Positions 1 to 5,882 of a DNA stretch of 5,882 nt are shown one piece after another. The DNA lies in assembly GCA_021780095.1 (NCBI GenBank), contig JAJXZK010000266.1, positions 1-5,882 of the forward strand, given 5' to 3'. Position 1 is the first letter of the stretch. Each line of letters begins with the position of its first letter. Below the pieces are notes generated by a model. That model saw only the letters and a program-made list of their open reading frames with translations. It searched no databases and was not told the DNA's origin. The position numbers and the translations under genes were made by a program. This DNA is from Acidobacteriota bacterium (GTDB lineage: Bacteria; Acidobacteriota; Terriglobia; Terriglobales; Acidobacteriaceae).

Positions 1-26
1 ACCCTGACATCCAAATGTATGTGTAA
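1..26 (+). CDS. Possible 3' end of an upstream gene (partial, very short)
   Basis: The first bases are open in one frame and read PDIQMYV followed by a TAA stop at 24-26. Another frame is open to a TAG at 31-33, so the true frame cannot be fixed from so little sequence. The 22-base gap to the next start would fit a tightly spaced operon. In characterised periplasmic GMC dehydrogenases (gluconate 2-dehydrogenase, fructose dehydrogenase, glucoside 3-dehydrogenase) a small Tat-signal-bearing subunit is often encoded next to the catalytic subunit. That would be a natural candidate here, because the GMC protein downstream has no export signal of its own. This identity is inference from context only. 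Confidence 0.25.
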
Positions 27-47
27 CCAATAGGAGCTGAGTTCCGC

Positions 48-1622
48 ATGCCGGAGGAAAATGTTGATGTATTAATTGTTGGCTCAGGTCACTCCGGAGG
101 CATGGTTGCCAAGGTCCTGACGGAAAAAGGCATCTCCTGCGTGATGCTGAATGCCGGACCCATCGTCGACTTTCAAAAAGACCGCGAACTGAAACCCGCG
201 TATGAACTGCCCTATCGCGGCTTTAAAATGCCTGGGCGACTGCCGCACGTTTTTCAGGCGAACGAGTTTAACGCCAACACCTGGGTAGATGAGAAAGAAG
301 TACCTTACACATTCAATCAGGACGAGCCATACAACTGGGTGCGCGTTCGACTGTTCGGCGGGCGTTCGCTGTTCTGGTCCCGTCAATCCTTTCGTCTCAG
401 CAATTATGAATTCAAAGCCAAAGATCACGATGGGTTCGGGACAAACTGGCCCATCGATCTATCGGACCTGGCTCCTTACTACTCTCGCGTAGAAGGGATC
501 TTCCGGGTCAGCGGACATCCGGATGGGCTGCCGCAATATCCGGACGGTAATTTTGTTGTCGATGACTCACCGTGGTCAGGATCGATGCAGCGATTTATTG
601 CCGCGGGGAAAAAACTGAATGTTCCGGTGTGCAAAGCACGCAGCGCCGTGGGCCGCGACGGGCTGGCCAGTTCCATCAACCTGCTGCTGCCGGATGCGTT
701 CGCTACCGGGAAGCTGACGGCTGTACCCAATGTGGTGGTGCGCGAAATCACCGTCGACAAAAATACTGGGCTCGCTAACGGCGCCCACTTCGTCGATCGC
801 CATTCGCGACGCGAGATGTCGGTCAAGGCGAGGGTTGTCGTGCTGGCAGCGGGATGCCTGGAGAGCACGCGACTGCTGCTGAATTCTAAACTCGCAAATT
901 CCAGCGGAGTTCTCGGGCATTACTTGATCGATAACGTCTACGGTCCAGGAGTGGTCTGTTCTGTACCCGAAGCGCGCGACGGCAAAGCGCCGCCGGATTT
1001 GATGGGAGGCGATGCACTGATTCCGCGTTTCCGCAACATCTCCGTCAAATCGCCAAATTTCATTGGAGGCTACGCGCTGAACCTATGGAGCAGCGATCGC
1101 GGAATGGACCCGAGAAACTTTGCGGATTACGGCACCGAGTTGCAAAAGAAGCTGGACAGCTACTACGGCAGCGGCTTTCACATGAGCATGATGGGCCAGG
1201 TTCTCTCCCGTTATCAGAACCATGTCAGCATCGACAAGAGTGTCGTGGATGCCTGGAATATTCCGGTGTTGCACATTGATGCAAAGTACACCGACAACGA
1301 ATTCAACATGGCGCGTGACGCCGTCGATACAGGCGTGGCCATGGCCGAAGCAGCCGGCTTTGAGGTGCTCTCGAAAAATTACGAACCCAACCCGCCCGGC
1401 TACAGTATTCACGAGCTGGGTACGTGTCGCATGGGCGACGATGCCAAAACAAGCGTGCTGAACAAGTGGAATCAGAGCCACGACATCAAAAACCTGTTCG
1501 TCGTGGATGGCAGCAGCTTTGTCGGCACTGGATGGCAAAACCCGACGATGACGATCCTGGCGCTTGCCATGCGCGCAGCCGAGCATATGTCCGAGCAGAT
1601 GCGACAAGGGAACATTGGATGA
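48..1622 (+). CDS. FAD-dependent GMC-family sugar/glycoside dehydrogenase, catalytic subunit
   Basis: A 524-residue glucose-methanol-choline oxidoreductase that probably oxidises a hydroxyl of a sugar or glycoside and passes electrons from FAD to cytochrome c. The N-terminal Rossmann motif VGSGHSGG lies at residues 11-18. A GG-containing FAD loop follows near 104-110 (FGGRSLFW), then the second FAD strand [12 protein letters not shown] at 263-274. The C-terminal GMC signature comprises HELGTCRMG (455-463), NLFVVDGS (482-489) and WQNPTMT (496-502). By family comparison H455 and N498 are the catalytic His/Asn pair. N35 in MLNAGP sits where most family members have an acidic residue contacting the FAD ribose. 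No signal peptide is visible, so export would need a partner subunit carrying a signal. An AGGAG at 32-36 lies 11 bases before the ATG. The stop overlaps the start of the next cytochrome gene, implying co-translation. The family is secure. The substrate and the site of oxidation (C1, C2 or C3) are not; the glucoside 3-dehydrogenase-like branch is the best guess. Confidence 0.9.
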   Translation: MPEENVDVLIVGSGHSGGMVAKVLTEKGISCVMLNAGPIVDFQKDRELKPAYELPYRGFKMPGRLPHVFQANEFNANTWVDEKEVPYTFNQDEPYNWVRVRLFGGRSLFWSRQSFRLSNYEFKAKDHDGFGTNWPIDLSDLAPYYSRVEGIFRVSGHPDGLPQYPDGNFVVDDSPWSGSMQRFIAAGKKLNVPVCKARSAVGRDGLASSINLLLPDAFATGKLTAVPNVVVREITVDKNTGLANGAHFVDRHSRREMSVKARVVVLAAGCLESTRLLLNSKLANSSGVLGHYLIDNVYGPGVVCSVPEARDGKAPPDLMGGDALIPRFRNISVKSPNFIGGYALNLWSSDRGMDPRNFADYGTELQKKLDSYYGSGFHMSMMGQVLSRYQNHVSIDKSVVDAWNIPVLHIDAKYTDNEFNMARDAVDTGVAMAEAAGFEVLSKNYEPNPPGYSIHELGTCRMGDDAKTSVLNKWNQSHDIKNLFVVDGSSFVGTGWQNPTMTILALAMRAAEHMSEQMRQGNIG

Positions 1623-1624
1623 TG
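1606..1624 (+). promoter_or_regulatory. Ribosome binding site and ATGATG start/stop overlap coupling dehydrogenase and cytochrome
   Basis: AAGGG at 1606-1610 lies inside the end of the dehydrogenase gene, 8 bases before an ATG at 1619-1621 and 11 before a second in-frame ATG at 1622-1624. The dehydrogenase stop TGA (1620-1622) overlaps the first ATG, giving a four-base ATGA overlap typical of translational coupling. The spacing favours the first ATG as the cytochrome start. Confidence 0.65.
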
Positions 1625-2245
1625 AAGTCCTGGAGGCTACTTTCGTTGCTGGTGTTATTTGCCCTATGCGTACCGTCGCACAACAGCACACCCGCTGAGG
1701 CGGTCGCGGCGGCACAAAATTCAGCAGGGACGATAACAAATTCGTCGACGCAAAACAATGCCGCCAGCTACAGCAACACGACGGCGCAAGATAAAACATC
1801 GTCGCAGACCGAACCATTACGCGGGCCGGAGCAGCCAGTTCCCTTCAGTCACAAGCAACATGCAGGCACGCAGAAAATGCCCTGCCAATACTGCCATACT
1901 CTGTCGCGCTCCGGCGAAACCTTGATGATTCCGCGAGCTTCCTTCTGCATGCAATGCCACCAGACCATCGCCACCGACGATCCTGGCGTGCAGAAACTGG
2001 CAGAGTATGCCAAAACCGATCGCACCATTCCGTGGGTACGAATTTATGAATTGCCTTCTTTCGTGAGCTTCAGCCACAAAGTTCATTTGGAACATGGCGC
2101 CACCTGCGAGGAGTGCCATGGGCCCGTGGCGCAGCGAATCCGGCTTTACAAGGAGTCCGACATCTCCATGGCGACCTGCGTCAACTGTCACCGCGAAAAG
2201 CAGGCCAGCATCGACTGCAGCACTTGTCATATGCTGGAGCAGTGA
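1619..2245 (+). CDS. Secreted pentaheme cytochrome c (class III c3/c7-like)
   Basis: A 208-residue c-type cytochrome with five CXXCH haem-attachment motifs: CQYCH (89-93), CMQCH (110-114), CEECH (163-167), CVNCH (187-191) and CSTCH (200-204), the last only four residues from the C terminus. Two FSHKxH motifs (76-81 and 151-156), typical of the c3/c7 cytochrome families, supply distal histidines. With H159 there are five mature-chain histidines outside the CXXCH motifs, matching five bis-His haems. Residues 1-18 form a basic plus hydrophobic Sec signal, probably cleaved near AEA (26-28). The cysteine at 17 is not in a good lipobox. Residues about 29-75 are a low-complexity S/T/N/Q/A-rich linker, suggesting a flexible tether. 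The ATGA overlap with the dehydrogenase suggests it is that enzyme's electron acceptor in the periplasm. In-frame ATGs exist farther upstream (1424), but they lie inside the dehydrogenase and would remove the signal peptide from the N terminus. Confidence 0.9.
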   Translation: MMKSWRLLSLLVLFALCVPSHNSTPAEAVAAAQNSAGTITNSSTQNNAASYSNTTAQDKTSSQTEPLRGPEQPVPFSHKQHAGTQKMPCQYCHTLSRSGETLMIPRASFCMQCHQTIATDDPGVQKLAEYAKTDRTIPWVRIYELPSFVSFSHKVHLEHGATCEECHGPVAQRIRLYKESDISMATCVNCHREKQASIDCSTCHMLEQ

Positions 2246-2310
2246 TGAATACAGAAAGAAATGGATCCTGTCCGTGCTACGGCGCGCAACGATTCAGAAC
2301 CCAATCCATA

Positions 2311-2323
2311 AGGAGATACCGTG
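2311..2323 (+). promoter_or_regulatory. Shine-Dalgarno site that decides a GTG start
   Basis: AAGGAG at 2310-2315 is the strongest ribosome binding sequence in this part of the window. It is 5 bases before GTG at 2321 and 14 before the next in-frame ATG at 2330. The spacing favours initiation at the GTG. Both choices leave an intact signal peptide. Confidence 0.6.
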
Positions 2324-2644
2324 AGATCCATGACTCGATTGCTTTGTTTGGCTGCAATAATTTGCCTGCTATCTGCCGCAGCCCATGCACAAAACGAGGG
2401 AGCGACGCTGTTCCAAACCAACTGCCAGATGTGTCACGGTGCGGATGGAAAGGCCTCGACGCCAACGGGGCAGGCCCTGAAAGCTGCCAACCTTCACGGT
2501 CCACAGATCGTAAAGATGAGTAATGCAGCGCTGGCCAGCGTGATCACCAAAGGCAAGAAAAACATGCCTGCCTTCGGCACCCAACTGACGCCGCCCCAGA
2601 TTGGAAGGCTAGTTTCTTTTATTCGCACACTGCAAAAGCAATAG
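2321..2644 (+). CDS. Small periplasmic class I monoheme cytochrome c
   Basis: A 107-residue cytochrome c with a cleavable Sec signal (hydrophobic core at about 6-20, likely cut after AHA at 21-23), leaving a mature domain of about 84 residues. The single haem motif is CQMCH at 35-39, followed by GADG, as is common in class I cytochromes. The sixth haem ligand is most likely M82 in NMPAFG. The C-terminal PPQIGRLVSFIRTL helix (91-104) is the usual last helix of the fold. Only 75 bases separate it from the pentaheme cytochrome gene. A soluble shuttle carrying electrons from the dehydrogenase/pentaheme pair to a terminal oxidase or another respiratory acceptor would fit, but the order of transfer is inference. 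The GTG start is chosen over ATG 2330 on ribosome-binding-site spacing. Confidence 0.9.
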   Translation: MRSMTRLLCLAAIICLLSAAAHAQNEGATLFQTNCQMCHGADGKASTPTGQALKAANLHGPQIVKMSNAALASVITKGKKNMPAFGTQLTPPQIGRLVSFIRTLQKQ

Positions 2645-2646
2645 CT

Positions 2647-2669
2647 AATTGCGGAGTTGCTCCGCGATT
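2647..2669 (+). other. Hairpin between the monoheme cytochrome and TIM-barrel genes
   Basis: Bases 2647-2656 pair with 2660-2669 as a 10-bp stem containing one T-G wobble, with a three-base TTG loop. It starts two bases after the cytochrome stop. Only three T residues follow or lie in the stem end (2668-2670), so it is a poor intrinsic terminator. It could be a partial terminator, an mRNA 3'-end stabiliser or a coincidence. It ends about 14 bases before the ribosome binding site of the next gene. Confidence 0.4.
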
Positions 2670-2691
2670 TCACCCAGAAGAAGAAAGGCGA

Positions 2692-3591
2692 ATGACCATG
2701 GAATCAAGAAGAGATTTTTTGAAAACCGGCACCGCCGCGCTGCTGTACGGTTCAACGTTGCTGCGTGACTCTGCATTGAATGCGGAAGACAAGACGAAAC
2801 ACCTGAACCTGCCGCTGGGGATTCAGCTCTATTCGGTGCGCGACCAACTCCCGACAGATTATGAAGGCACACTGAAGCAGCTTGCCGCTCTTGGCTACCG
2901 CGAGGTAGAAGCGGCGGGGTTCTACAATCACAGCGCAAGCCAGGTGAAGCAAGCCCTGCAACAGGCGGGCCTTCACTGCGTGAGCGCGCATTATTCTTAC
3001 GACGCGCTGAACGGCCACATCGATGAGATTGTTGAATTCATGAAGGTAATTGGCAGCCGATACATTATTTGTTCTTATCCGGGGCACCATGGCGGCCACG
3101 GTCCAACGTTCACGCTGGATGAGTGGCGTTGGAATGCGGGGGAGTTCAACAAGTTTGGCAAACAAATCAACACCGCGGGTCTGAAGTTCGGATATCACAA
3201 CCACACCATGGAGTTCCAAAAAGAAAACGGCATCGTGCCCTACGACGAACTGATGCGGCTGACAGATCCCGCGTACGTGACGATGGAAATGGACTTAGGC
3301 TGGGTCACGGTGGGTGGCGGCAATCCCGTCGAGATGCTGCATCGCTATGGAAACCGCATTTCCATGCTGCACGTGAAGGACTTCAAGCCCTTCCAGGTGC
3401 CTCAGTCCATCGAAAATCCGCCGACTGCGACGGCATTGGGACAAGGCTCCATCGACTATCGTCCAATCTTGGCAGGTGCCGCGCAGACCGGGCACATCAA
3501 ACACTGCTTTGTCGAGCAGGAAGAATACAACATGCCCGTCATGCAGGAGCTGAAGATTGACGCGGAGTATATGCGCAAGCTGCACGCCTGA
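2692..3591 (+). CDS. Tat-exported sugar phosphate isomerase/epimerase-like TIM-barrel protein
   Basis: A 299-residue protein of the xylose-isomerase-like TIM-barrel superfamily (sugar phosphate isomerase/epimerase, AP endonuclease 2 fold). A twin-arginine signal SRRDFLK is at residues 5-11, followed by a mild hydrophobic stretch (12-24), so the folded enzyme is probably exported. The barrel begins at LGIQLYSVRDQ (42-52). The expected metal-binding residues are visible: E174 after YHNH (168-171), D201 in MEMDLGW, H227 in LHVKD and E275 in FVEQEE. Family members isomerise or epimerise keto-sugars, and some cleave 3-keto-glycosides by beta-elimination. Which reaction applies here cannot be read off. 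It lies 47 bases after the cytochrome gene in the same direction, probably the last gene of the operon. AAAGG at 2684-2688 is only 3 bases from ATG 2692 but 9 from the in-frame ATG 2698, so translation may start two codons later. Confidence 0.85.
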   Translation: MTMESRRDFLKTGTAALLYGSTLLRDSALNAEDKTKHLNLPLGIQLYSVRDQLPTDYEGTLKQLAALGYREVEAAGFYNHSASQVKQALQQAGLHCVSAHYSYDALNGHIDEIVEFMKVIGSRYIICSYPGHHGGHGPTFTLDEWRWNAGEFNKFGKQINTAGLKFGYHNHTMEFQKENGIVPYDELMRLTDPAYVTMEMDLGWVTVGGGNPVEMLHRYGNRISMLHVKDFKPFQVPQSIENPPTATALGQGSIDYRPILAGAAQTGHIKHCFVEQEEYNMPVMQELKIDAEYMRKLHA

Positions 3592-3700
3592 GGGCTGCCG
3601 TGATTGCAGAGCGCATCGCCGTGAAATGACGCTATAAAACAAATGAGGACAGCATTTAACCTGTCCTCATTTGCGTGTGCAGGCATGGAAACAATAGCGC
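3592..3700. other. Spacer between convergent gene runs
   Basis: These 109 bases separate the stops of two convergent genes. Apart from the terminator hairpin at 3636-3673 I see nothing in it: no plausible small gene, no repeat shared with other parts of the window, and no tRNA-like sequence. Confidence 0.7.
3636..3673 (-). terminator. Intrinsic terminator for the minus-strand genes
   Basis: Bases 3640-3652 and 3661-3673 form a perfect 13-bp inverted repeat around an 8-base loop (3653-3660). Read on the minus strand the stem is followed directly by TTTT (complement of 3636-3639) and then ATA, the layout of a Rho-independent terminator, starting about 28 bases after the oxidoreductase stop. 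On the plus strand the bases after the stem (CGTGTGC) lack a T tract, so it would be weaker as a terminator there. Some plus-strand arrest by the stem is still possible. Confidence 0.75.
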
Positions 3701-5020
3701 CTAGATGTGAGGCGCCCAGCCCTTCTCGTACTCTCTTCCCCACATTTTCATTGCCTGCGGATCGTTTTGGATTTTTCCGTCCGTCGTGTCAAGGTACAGC
3801 TCCCGCTGCACTTCCCACGCAATGTTGGAAAGCTGCAACATGGTAACGGCGACATTTCCGACAGAAACGGGAGCATGGAGCTTCGCGCCCGTCCGAATTC
3901 CGGCGATGAAATTGGCAAAATGCGCGTCGGTCATGGAATCGCGACCGACAAGATCGGAAGACGCCGCTGCCTCACCGACCTTGAATTCGCTGGTCTTCTT
4001 CCCGTCGAGGTCATAAATCTCATACCCGCCGCGATCGACCAGCACAGTGCCTTGGGTGCCCATAATGGCGGATCCGCGGTCCCGATGATAGAACTTCATC
4101 CCCTGGCAGCTCTTCCCTTCCCAATCAATCATCTTGTCTGGATATTCGAAACTGGTGAGCAACGTGTCATAAAACTGCCAGTCATCTTTGAACTGATATC
4201 TGCCACCGGCGGACGTAACGCGTTGCGGATAATCGACACCGAGCGCCCAGCGACATACGTCGACTTCATGCGTGCCATTATTGAGTGTCTCACCGGTGCC
4301 GTAGATTTTGAGCCAGTGCCAGTTGTAGGGTTGCACGTTATCTTTATACGGTCGGCGCGGCGCCGGGCCCTGCCACAAATCCCAATCCAGTTGCGGCGGC
4401 ACGGGCACCAGTTTTCCGATGCCAATGGACTTTCTGGTATTGCTGTACCAGGCCTTGGCATAATACGGACGGCCGATCAAGCCGTTGTGAATCTTGTCGA
4501 CAATTTCAATGGTGTAATCCGACGAGCGCTGCTGCGTCCCCATCTGCACCAGCTTGCCGTATTTTCGCTGCGCCTCAACGAGCAGCGCGCCCTCCGCGGG
4601 ATTGTGACTGCATGGCTTTTCTACGTAGACATTCTTACCGGCCTGCAGACCTGCGATGGCCATGGGAGTGTGCCAATGGTCCGGTGCGGCGATCGTAATC
4701 GCATCGACGTCTTTCTGGGCGAGAATTTCGCGGAAGTCCTTGGCGGGCGCGGCTGGATATCCCATCTGCTGCTGCACACTGTCCGCGAATGTCTTCAGAG
4801 TGTTACTGTCGACATCGCACACATGTGTAATGCGAATGGAATTGCTGTTGGCCTTGAGAGCCGAAAGGTGCGCATAAGCGCGGCTATGCAGACCGATCAC
4901 GGCAAAGTTCAATCGATCGTTGGCGCCCAGGATCTGCGCGTAGCTTTTTGCAGTCGATCCAACAGCCAGGCCTGCGGCGCCGACCGCAACTGTGTCAAGA
5001 AATTCCCGTCGAGTGACCAT
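3701..5020 (-). CDS. Tat-exported Gfo/Idh/MocA-family NAD(P)-binding oxidoreductase
   Basis: A 439-residue member of the Gfo/Idh/MocA family, which oxidises or reduces sugars and sugar derivatives with NAD(P). The twin-arginine signal TRREFLD (3-9) precedes a hydrophobic region (11-21), predicting export of the folded, cofactor-loaded protein, as in Zymomonas glucose-fructose oxidoreductase. The Rossmann domain starts at about LNFAVIGLHSRA (37-48) and includes APDHWH (112-117) and the family hallmark VEKP (133-136) with K135. The C-terminal domain has the conserved WDLWQGPAP (213-221) and GTHEVDVCRWALG (249-261), including D254 and H251 as likely active-site residues. The nucleotide loop is glycine-poor (G43 retained, later glycines replaced by S46 and A48). 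AAGGAG (complement of 5025-5030) is 4 bases before the ATG. It is downstream of the second TIM-barrel gene on the same strand, 124 bases apart. Its substrate is unknown. Confidence 0.88.
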   Translation of the reverse strand: MVTRREFLDTVAVGAAGLAVGSTAKSYAQILGANDRLNFAVIGLHSRAYAHLSALKANSNSIRITHVCDVDSNTLKTFADSVQQQMGYPAAPAKDFREILAQKDVDAITIAAPDHWHTPMAIAGLQAGKNVYVEKPCSHNPAEGALLVEAQRKYGKLVQMGTQQRSSDYTIEIVDKIHNGLIGRPYYAKAWYSNTRKSIGIGKLVPVPPQLDWDLWQGPAPRRPYKDNVQPYNWHWLKIYGTGETLNNGTHEVDVCRWALGVDYPQRVTSAGGRYQFKDDWQFYDTLLTSFEYPDKMIDWEGKSCQGMKFYHRDRGSAIMGTQGTVLVDRGGYEIYDLDGKKTSEFKVGEAAASSDLVGRDSMTDAHFANFIAGIRTGAKLHAPVSVGNVAVTMLQLSNIAWEVQRELYLDTTDGKIQNDPQAMKMWGREYEKGWAPHI

Positions 5021-5144
5021 CGATCTCCTTTGAGAAGCAGTTTGTGGCTTTCACCACCATGAGCAGAAGGATTGCATCCGGCATCTTGCCAAGTTTCAGC
5101 GGCGCTTTCCTTCGCAGGACATGTGCGGCCAGAAGTGATGCTGC
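5021..5144 (-). other. Intergenic gap between the two minus-strand genes
   Basis: The 124 bases hold the ribosome binding site of the oxidoreductase (complement of 5025-5030) and a short possible hairpin at 5044-5057 (a GTGG/CCAC stem extendable by one T-G pair, which on the minus strand would close a GAAA tetraloop). No convincing -35/-10 pair or terminator with a T tract is visible. The two genes may be co-transcribed, but an unrecognised promoter here cannot be excluded. Confidence 0.4.
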
Positions 5145-5882
5145 CTAAACGGTGGAGTATTTCTGGCAAAGAGTTCGAATCTGCGCTACCAGCTTCGGCA
5201 CGCCCGTATCTGAGTCGGGCCCCTCGTACTCGGCGGACATGTAACCCTTGAAGCCGGCCTGAGCAAACAGCCTCCAGACACGATCCAAATCGACCGGACT
5301 TTGGTCATATTCGAATCGATCGCGGATGTGGGTGTTCGTCGCATACGGAATGCAGGCGGCAATTTGTGCGTAGACGTCCTGCGTAGGTGTGGGGATGAAG
5401 TTGGTGACGTCGAGATTGATACCCGCGTATGGTGAGTCCACCTTTTGCATAACCTCAAGACAGACGTCGGCGCGCTGCGTCACGCCGTTGTGATCCTCCA
5501 ACCCTAGCATGATGCCCTTCTTGCCGGAGTAGTCGGCGGCCGCTTTCATCGTTTCCACCGTCCAATCGACTCCTTGTTGCAGCGTCGCGCCGGATGGCAA
5601 CTCGCCTGCGAAAACTCGTAGATGGGAGGCTCCAAGCCGATCGGTGACATCCACCCATTTCTTAATTTCTGTAAGACCCTGCGCGCGTTTCGCCGGGTCG
5701 GCCTGGACCATACTGACACCGCAGGCTGATCCGGAAAAGGCCAGCGCATTCTTGTATGCCAGGTGACGAAGACCATCGAGATATTCCGGCTCTGTTGATT
5801 TCAGGTAGTAGGCGGTCATATCGACTCCATCCACGCGCAACTCGACCGCTTTGTGGATGAAGCCTTCCATCGTCATGGTCCC
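5145..5882 (-). CDS. Second sugar phosphate isomerase/epimerase-like TIM-barrel protein, N terminus cut by the window edge
   Basis: A xylose-isomerase-like TIM-barrel protein visible for 245 codons. The frame stays open to the right edge, reading GT before the first visible methionine (5874-5876). The family normally begins with a first barrel strand before a segment like MTMEGFI, and full members are about 280-310 residues, so the real start (possibly with a Tat signal) is most likely outside the window. Counting from that methionine, metal-site candidates are E127 in LEDHNG, D156 in NLDVTN, H183 in THIRD and E216 in SAEYEG, the E-D-H-E set of the superfamily. It differs clearly from the protein at 2692-3591 in sequence around these residues (LEDHNG versus YHNHTMEF), so the two are distant paralogues, probably with different steps or substrates. 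It lies upstream of the Gfo/Idh/MocA gene, probably in one transcript. Confidence 0.85.
   Translation of the reverse strand, partial: GTMTMEGFIHKAVELRVDGVDMTAYYLKSTEPEYLDGLRHLAYKNALAFSGSACGVSMVQADPAKRAQGLTEIKKWVDVTDRLGASHLRVFAGELPSGATLQQGVDWTVETMKAAADYSGKKGIMLGLEDHNGVTQRADVCLEVMQKVDSPYAGINLDVTNFIPTPTQDVYAQIAACIPYATNTHIRDRFEYDQSPVDLDRVWRLFAQAGFKGYMSAEYEGPDSDTGVPKLVAQIRTLCQKYSTV

Noticed and set aside
1424..1618. N-terminal extension of the pentaheme cytochrome to an upstream ATG
   Set aside because: The extension lies inside the dehydrogenase gene in another frame and would bury the signal peptide. The ATG at 1619 has an AAGGG at suitable spacing.
1083..1817. A 244-codon minus-strand open frame under the dehydrogenase and the start of the pentaheme cytochrome
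   Set aside because: It has the same antisense register relative to the dehydrogenase, no recognisable motifs, and lies opposite two well-supported genes.
2245..2523. A plus-strand frame beginning with an ATG that overlaps the pentaheme stop (TGATG), coding for a Cys/Arg-rich peptide
   Set aside because: It runs out of frame through most of the monoheme cytochrome gene and its composition looks like a frame-shifted reading of it. No good ribosome binding site precedes it.
5044..5057. A short GNRA-loop hairpin upstream of the oxidoreductase gene as a possible riboswitch element
   Set aside because: The stem is only 4-5 bp with one wobble pair and there is no larger conserved fold around it. 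Chance is the simplest explanation.
3707..5062. A 451-codon open frame on the plus strand, opposite the Gfo/Idh/MocA gene
   Set aside because: Its codons are in register with the minus-strand gene (first position opposite third), so stops can arise only from TTA, CTA or TCA codons in the real gene, which are rare in GC-rich DNA. Its translation shows no recognisable domain, whereas the minus-strand protein has clear family motifs.
1..5882. Mobile elements, CRISPR arrays, tRNA or rRNA genes
   Set aside because: I saw no transposase-like protein, no regularly spaced repeats, no terminal inverted repeats and no tRNA-like cloverleaf sequence. Gene order and composition look like ordinary catabolic chromosome.

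Overview
The window looks like chromosomal DNA of a heterotrophic, polysaccharide- or glycoside-degrading Gram-negative bacterium. The best guess is Acidobacteriota, with Bacteroidota/Planctomycetota/Verrucomicrobiota-type bacteria as alternatives. The reasons are moderately GC-rich coding DNA, Tat-exported sugar-isomerase-fold and Gfo/Idh/MocA proteins, and a GMC dehydrogenase tied to c-type cytochromes. No sequence search was possible, so the taxonomy is inference.

Layout: bases 1 to about 3591 carry a plus-strand gene run: (possible tail of an upstream gene) - FAD-dependent GMC sugar/glycoside dehydrogenase (48-1622) - pentaheme c3/c7-like cytochrome (1619-2245, ATGA overlap with the dehydrogenase) - small class I monoheme cytochrome c (2321-2644, GTG start) - Tat-exported sugar phosphate isomerase/epimerase-like TIM barrel (2692-3591). 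Facing it on the minus strand are a second, different isomerase/epimerase-like TIM barrel (5145-5882, cut by the right window edge) and, downstream of it, a Tat-exported Gfo/Idh/MocA oxidoreductase (3701-5020). The two runs converge on a 109-bp spacer that contains a perfect 13-bp stem. Its oligo-T tract lies on the minus-strand side, so it is best read as the terminator of the minus-strand run. There are no RNA genes, insertion sequences, CRISPR arrays or long repeats that I can see.

How the genes may work together (inference): the combination GMC dehydrogenase + c-type cytochromes + TIM-barrel isomerase/lyase + Gfo/Idh/MocA protein resembles oxidative routes for sugar and glycoside breakdown. 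In those routes a sugar hydroxyl (often C3) is first oxidised, and the keto-glycoside is then isomerised or cleaved by beta-elimination. Here the oxidation would occur in the periplasm, with electrons leaving FAD through the penta- and monoheme cytochromes to the respiratory chain. Two downstream enzymes carry twin-arginine signals, which supports an extracytoplasmic pathway. The actual substrate cannot be read from the sequence.
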